Shown piece by piece: positions 60,888 to 64,000 of a stretch of 64,000 bases of DNA. The notes under the pieces were generated by a model, which was not told where the DNA came from, did not search any database, and saw only the letters and a list, made by a program, of their open reading frames with translations. The stretch lies in NCBI RefSeq assembly GCF_009733535.1, contig NZ_SMMI01000006.1:186001-250000 (forward strand), written 5' to 3'. Position numbers and translations under genes: made by a program. Each line of letters starts with the position of its first letter. The first letter of the stretch is position 1. Origin of the DNA: Sphingobacterium endophyticum (GTDB lineage Bacteria; Bacteroidota; Bacteroidia; Sphingobacteriales; Sphingobacteriaceae).

Positions 60888-62402
60888 ATGGTAAGGACTT
60901 TTTTCATTTTTGTTTTATTTACTTGGGCGATTCATTCTTCACTATTTGGTCAGGAGATTATTTTCAAAGAAGAATTTAATTCCCTATCGCAAGCCCAGGC
61001 AATTTCTGGAGTTCGGGGCAATGGATTGAACCTGACTCAAAGTGCAGAATATCGTCAGCGCCTGAGTTATGTGATCGATCAAACAAAATGGAAGAAGTCT
61101 TTTACTATTTCAATGTGGGTCAAGGGAGAGAAAGACTTCGAATCTTATAATCTTCTTGACTTGGAAATAAAATATGCCGATTCAACTATGTTGAATTGGA
61201 AGTTCAATAAGCAGGCTAACCATACTTGGGCATGGGAGCTAATCAAGGCGAAAAAGAGCCTTGATTATAAACCGGGTCCTACAAGGCAATTGATTACAGA
61301 AGGTTGGACGCTGATTAGTATGAGCTATGATTCCCAAAAGCAGGAGGTTGCACTCTACTATAACGGTAAGCAGGTAGCCATCTATTCATTGGAAGGAATG
61401 GAGCCAGTATCCGAAGTAGAAACCATAGGCTTAACGATTGGTGGGGAAAAGCAAGGAGATTTAGGAGAATGGGAAGTTTTTAATGGATATATTGATGATA
61501 TAAGCCTTTATAATACCGATTTAAGCAGCGATCAGATTAGGGAGATTTACAATACATACTTTCCTTCAGAACGAGATCTTACTTTATCCAAAACGGTTGA
61601 CAGCTTAAGGGTAATGACCTATAACATTTGGCATGGTGGAAATGAAACCGGAAAAGGTATAGGATATAAAAGGATTGCGGAGATAATCAAAGCATCCGCG
61701 GCAGATATTATCACGATGCAGGAAACCTACGGTTCAGGAGCGAGAATTGCGGATGAGTTAGGCTATTACTTTTATTTAAGGAGTAGCAACATTTCTATCA
61801 TGAGCCGATATCCAATCAAGGAGACATTAAAGAGTTCTACGGCATTTAATAACGGGAATGCATTGATAGAAATTGGGAAGCAACTTGTTGTTGTATCTTC
61901 GGTGTGGTTAAATTACCCAGTTGATTATTGGTCAGAAATTGATAATGGCCGTCAAATGAATCTCAAAGAATGGATGGAAAAACAGGAAGGTAATCGAAGG
62001 ACCATGGAGGGTATAATTCAGAGCCTTTCTCCTGAAATTGCTGCGAGCAATCGCGTTCCGATTATCTTGGGAGGTGATTTTAATTCGGGATCACATTTGG
62101 ACTGGGTCGAGTCTGTAAAAGATAAAAACTCGGGTTATGTGATGCCTTTTCCTACCAGCAAGTACATGGAAAGTTTGGGTTTTAAGGATACTTTTAGGGA
62201 AGTGTATAAAGATCCAAAAAGATTCAGAGGAATCACTTGGACTCCCATCAATCCACATACCCATCAAGATCGAATCGATTATATATTTTTTAAAGGAAAG
62301 GGTTTAAAGACTCTAGATTCTAAGGTTATCGATACTCATCCTGTCCGCTATCCATCGGATCACGCTGCGGTATTGACGACATTTTTATTTATTAATCAAT
62401 AG
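60888..62402 (+). CDS. LamG-like domain fused to endonuclease/exonuclease/phosphatase domain
   Basis: The 504-residue exported protein (signal peptide MVRTFFIFVLFTWAIHSSLF) has an N-terminal LamG/concanavalin-like jelly-roll (about residues 25-230, with FTISMWVKGEKDFES and GYIDDISLYNTDLSSDQI). A DNase-I-like domain follows from about 240, with MTYNIWHGG, ITMQETYG, LGGDFNSGSH and PSDHAAVL. Those are the Asn, Glu, Asp-Asn and Asp-His metal and catalytic residues of the family. The fold includes nucleases, phosphatases and sphingomyelinase-like phosphodiesterases. The carbohydrate-binding-type domain suggests a glycan- or glycolipid-linked phosphodiester. Confidence 0.85.
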   Translation: MVRTFFIFVLFTWAIHSSLFGQEIIFKEEFNSLSQAQAISGVRGNGLNLTQSAEYRQRLSYVIDQTKWKKSFTISMWVKGEKDFESYNLLDLEIKYADSTMLNWKFNKQANHTWAWELIKAKKSLDYKPGPTRQLITEGWTLISMSYDSQKQEVALYYNGKQVAIYSLEGMEPVSEVETIGLTIGGEKQGDLGEWEVFNGYIDDISLYNTDLSSDQIREIYNTYFPSERDLTLSKTVDSLRVMTYNIWHGGNETGKGIGYKRIAEIIKASAADIITMQETYGSGARIADELGYYFYLRSSNISIMSRYPIKETLKSSTAFNNGNALIEIGKQLVVVSSVWLNYPVDYWSEIDNGRQMNLKEWMEKQEGNRRTMEGIIQSLSPEIAASNRVPIILGGDFNSGSHLDWVESVKDKNSGYVMPFPTSKYMESLGFKDTFREVYKDPKRFRGITWTPINPHTHQDRIDYIFFKGKGLKTLDSKVIDTHPVRYPSDHAAVLTTFLFINQ

Positions 62403-62410
62403 TAATAATT

Positions 62411-63337
62411 ATGAAAAGAACGATCAGATTTATTCCAAGGTTAGTTTTAATGACCTTGATTTTAATAGGTAACATCCATGTTGGGTATGCAAAGACGAGT
62501 TTCAAGATTTTATCTTTCAATATTTGGGTCGGTGGAGACGGTTCAGGGTTTGATAAAGAGAAGAGCGTAAGGAACCAGTTGTTGGTTATCCGAAAATCGG
62601 GTGCGGAGATTGTTGCTTTTCAGGAGCAAACAAGCTTCAAATTTGGCGAACATTCAAGGGCCCAATTATTGGCGGATAGCTTGGGTTGGAACTGTATAAT
62701 CATTGACAGGAGCCGTGCTGTAATCAGTAAATATCCATTAAGTAGGTTAAAGGATGATAAATCTCAGATTTTAAAAGTTGATATTGCTGGTAAAACATTG
62801 TTGGTGGGAGATGTGCATTTACCGGCATATCCATATGAACCCTATGATATTGCTGAAAAGAAGTTATCAGATGAAGCTTCTGCCATTGCTTCGGCACAAA
62901 AATCAAGAGGTAAGCAGATCCATTCTGTTGTAGATGAATTGAAAGGGTTTGAAAACTATCCCTGTGTTATTTTAGGAGACTTTAATGAACCCAGTTATTT
63001 TGATTGGACAGCGAAATACATGAAGGATAGAAATGATCCAAGACTTCCTTTTTCTGTAAAATGGCCTAGTACTTCACTGTTGGTTGAAAATGGGTTTTAT
63101 GATGCCTACAGAAAGATATATAAGGATGTAAACAAGCGTCCAGCCTATACGTGGACATCGATACCTGGAGGATCTATAGAAAACGAGGTTTATGATCGGA
63201 TAGATTTGATCTTTGCTAATTCCAAGGTTAAGACCAAATCAGCAAAAATAGTTGGTGAGAGTTCCGAGACTTCGGATTTAGTGATTTCAGAATGGCCAAC
63301 AGATCATCGGGCGGTCCTTATGGAAATGAGTTTTTAA
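62411..63337 (+). CDS. second DNase-I-like (EEP) phosphoesterase, exported
   Basis: The 308-residue protein has a signal peptide ([13 protein letters not shown], cleavage near residue 26) and one EEP domain. Motifs are [38 protein letters not shown] and [11 protein letters not shown], all the usual catalytic positions. It is similar to the EEP half of the preceding protein, so the pair probably acts in sequence or on related phosphodiesters. It starts 8 bp after the fusion gene, in the same operon. Confidence 0.88.
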   Translation: MKRTIRFIPRLVLMTLILIGNIHVGYAKTSFKILSFNIWVGGDGSGFDKEKSVRNQLLVIRKSGAEIVAFQEQTSFKFGEHSRAQLLADSLGWNCIIIDRSRAVISKYPLSRLKDDKSQILKVDIAGKTLLVGDVHLPAYPYEPYDIAEKKLSDEASAIASAQKSRGKQIHSVVDELKGFENYPCVILGDFNEPSYFDWTAKYMKDRNDPRLPFSVKWPSTSLLVENGFYDAYRKIYKDVNKRPAYTWTSIPGGSIENEVYDRIDLIFANSKVKTKSAKIVGESSETSDLVISEWPTDHRAVLMEMSF

Positions 63338-63383
63338 GGTAAGTTTTTCTTATTTTAGGTTTTCAATTAATAGATTAGCGATC

Positions 63384-64000
63384 ATGAAAACCTATTCTTT
63401 TTATCTTATTATATTTTATACCCTTGTTTTAGGTACTCAATTTGCTGAAGCACAGAAGAAGTTGTTTCAGTTTGGGGTTGAGAAGAGTTTTGACGAGTCC
63501 ATATTGGGCAAGACAGCTAAAGGTAAACCCATTCAATGGTTTGATGTCAATACCTCTGATTCGACATGGAAGGCCAAAGGCAATTTATTGCAGAACAGTG
63601 GAAATCCTATTGGAGTTGTTCGATCAGAAAAGATGTATGAAAATTTCATTATGCATGTTGAGTGGAGGCATTTGGAGAAGGGGGGCAATTCAGGTGTTTT
63701 TGTATGGTGCGATGCGAAGGCAGATCCAAACTCAAGGCTTCCGATGGGTATGGAGGTTCAAATGCTTGAATTAGAATGGGTGAATATACATGCGGTGGAT
63801 GGAAAGCAGCAGCCTATTGCCTATGTACATGGGGAATTATTTGGGGCCGGCGGGATGACGGCATCGCCAGATAATCCAAGAGGAGAAAGGAGCAAATCAT
63901 TGGAGAACCGATGTTTGGGAGTTGGGGAGTGGAACAAATACACTGTGGTATGTATAGATGGAACTGTTAAGCTTGCCGTAAACGGTAAATTCGTAAACAG
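63384..64000 (+). CDS. DUF1080 (3-keto-glycoside hydrolase-like) protein, 3' truncated by window
   Basis: At least 205 residues are visible from the ATG 63384; the gene runs past the window. There is a signal peptide ([23 protein letters not shown]). The DUF1080 features follow: [18 protein letters not shown], then [19 protein letters not shown] and [11 protein letters not shown] with [14 protein letters not shown]1080 proteins bind or cleave 3-keto-glycosides in other systems. It is 46 bp after the second EEP gene, likely the next gene of the locus. Confidence 0.8.
   Translation, partial: MKTYSFYLIIFYTLVLGTQFAEAQKKLFQFGVEKSFDESILGKTAKGKPIQWFDVNTSDSTWKAKGNLLQNSGNPIGVVRSEKMYENFIMHVEWRHLEKGGNSGVFVWCDAKADPNSRLPMGMEVQMLELEWVNIHAVDGKQQPIAYVHGELFGAGGMTASPDNPRGERSKSLENRCLGVGEWNKYTVVCIDGTVKLAVNGKFVN

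Noticed and set aside
63442-63774. 110-residue plus-strand frame near the right end
   Set aside because: It is out of frame with the DUF1080 gene that starts at 63384 with a signal peptide and clear family segments.

Overview
The window is chromosomal DNA from a member of the Bacteroidota, most likely Sphingobacteriaceae (Sphingobacterium/Pedobacter-like). The evidence is the low G+C content, GldH, the futalosine menaquinone enzyme MqnD, a DUF4295 gene after rpmG, a SusC/SusD pair, BshC, a long SecA, and many upstream sites fitting the Bacteroidota -7 element TAnnTTTG. No tRNA, rRNA, insertion sequence, prophage or CRISPR array was seen. Both edge genes are cut by the window.

Layout. 1-6.2 kb: end of an Ig-like surface protein, a gamma-carbonic anhydrase-like gene, divergent nadB and nadA around a 490-bp AT-rich gap with a cluster of DnaA boxes (a candidate replication origin), thiL and a PAS-LuxR regulator. 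6.2-10.7 kb: leucine/isovalerate catabolism (carboxyltransferase, acyl-CoA dehydrogenase, HMG-CoA lyase, enoyl-CoA hydratase). 10.7-21.4 kb: scpA, dxs, dnaA, a secreted small protein, a minus-strand block (delta', ricT, gldH, lpxK) and dnaN. 21.4-28 kb: tandem DedA genes, a CAP protein, yicC-gmk-nadD, csbD, a large intergenic inverted repeat, surE and mqnD. 28-38 kb: secA, a SPOR protein, an M20 amidohydrolase, a thiamine-pyrophosphokinase-like protein that appears to lack catalytic residues, a GNAT enzyme, an M28 peptidase, a rhodanese and an amino-acid dehydrogenase. 38-48.5 kb: gcvT, truC, DUF genes, a SIMPL protein, a cold-shock protein, recO, rpmB-rpmG-DUF4295-ftsY-rimO, bshC and a Crp-family regulator. 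48.5-53.7 kb: two guanidino-group-modifying enzymes divergent from gcvP.

54.1-64 kb is the accessory part. A TetR regulator is divergent from a SusC/SusD outer-membrane importer followed by a calcineurin-like phosphoesterase, a LamG-DNase-I-like fusion, a second DNase-I-like phosphoesterase and a DUF1080 (3-keto-glycoside hydrolase-like) gene. The same palindrome, TTGAA-N6-TTCAA, lies upstream of tetR and directly downstream of the -7 element of susC, which suggests one TetR switch controls the locus. The gene content suggests uptake and hydrolysis of a phosphate- and possibly sugar-containing organic compound. The substrate is not known from the sequence.

Functional links: NAD supply (nadB, nadA, nadD), chromosome replication and segregation (candidate oriC, dnaA, dnaN, delta', scpA, a candidate parS), protein targeting (secA, ftsY), the glycine cleavage system (gcvT, gcvP; gcvH is outside) and leucine degradation (the biotin-carboxylase partner is outside). 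All calls rest on reading the sequence and recalling family motifs; no database search was run.
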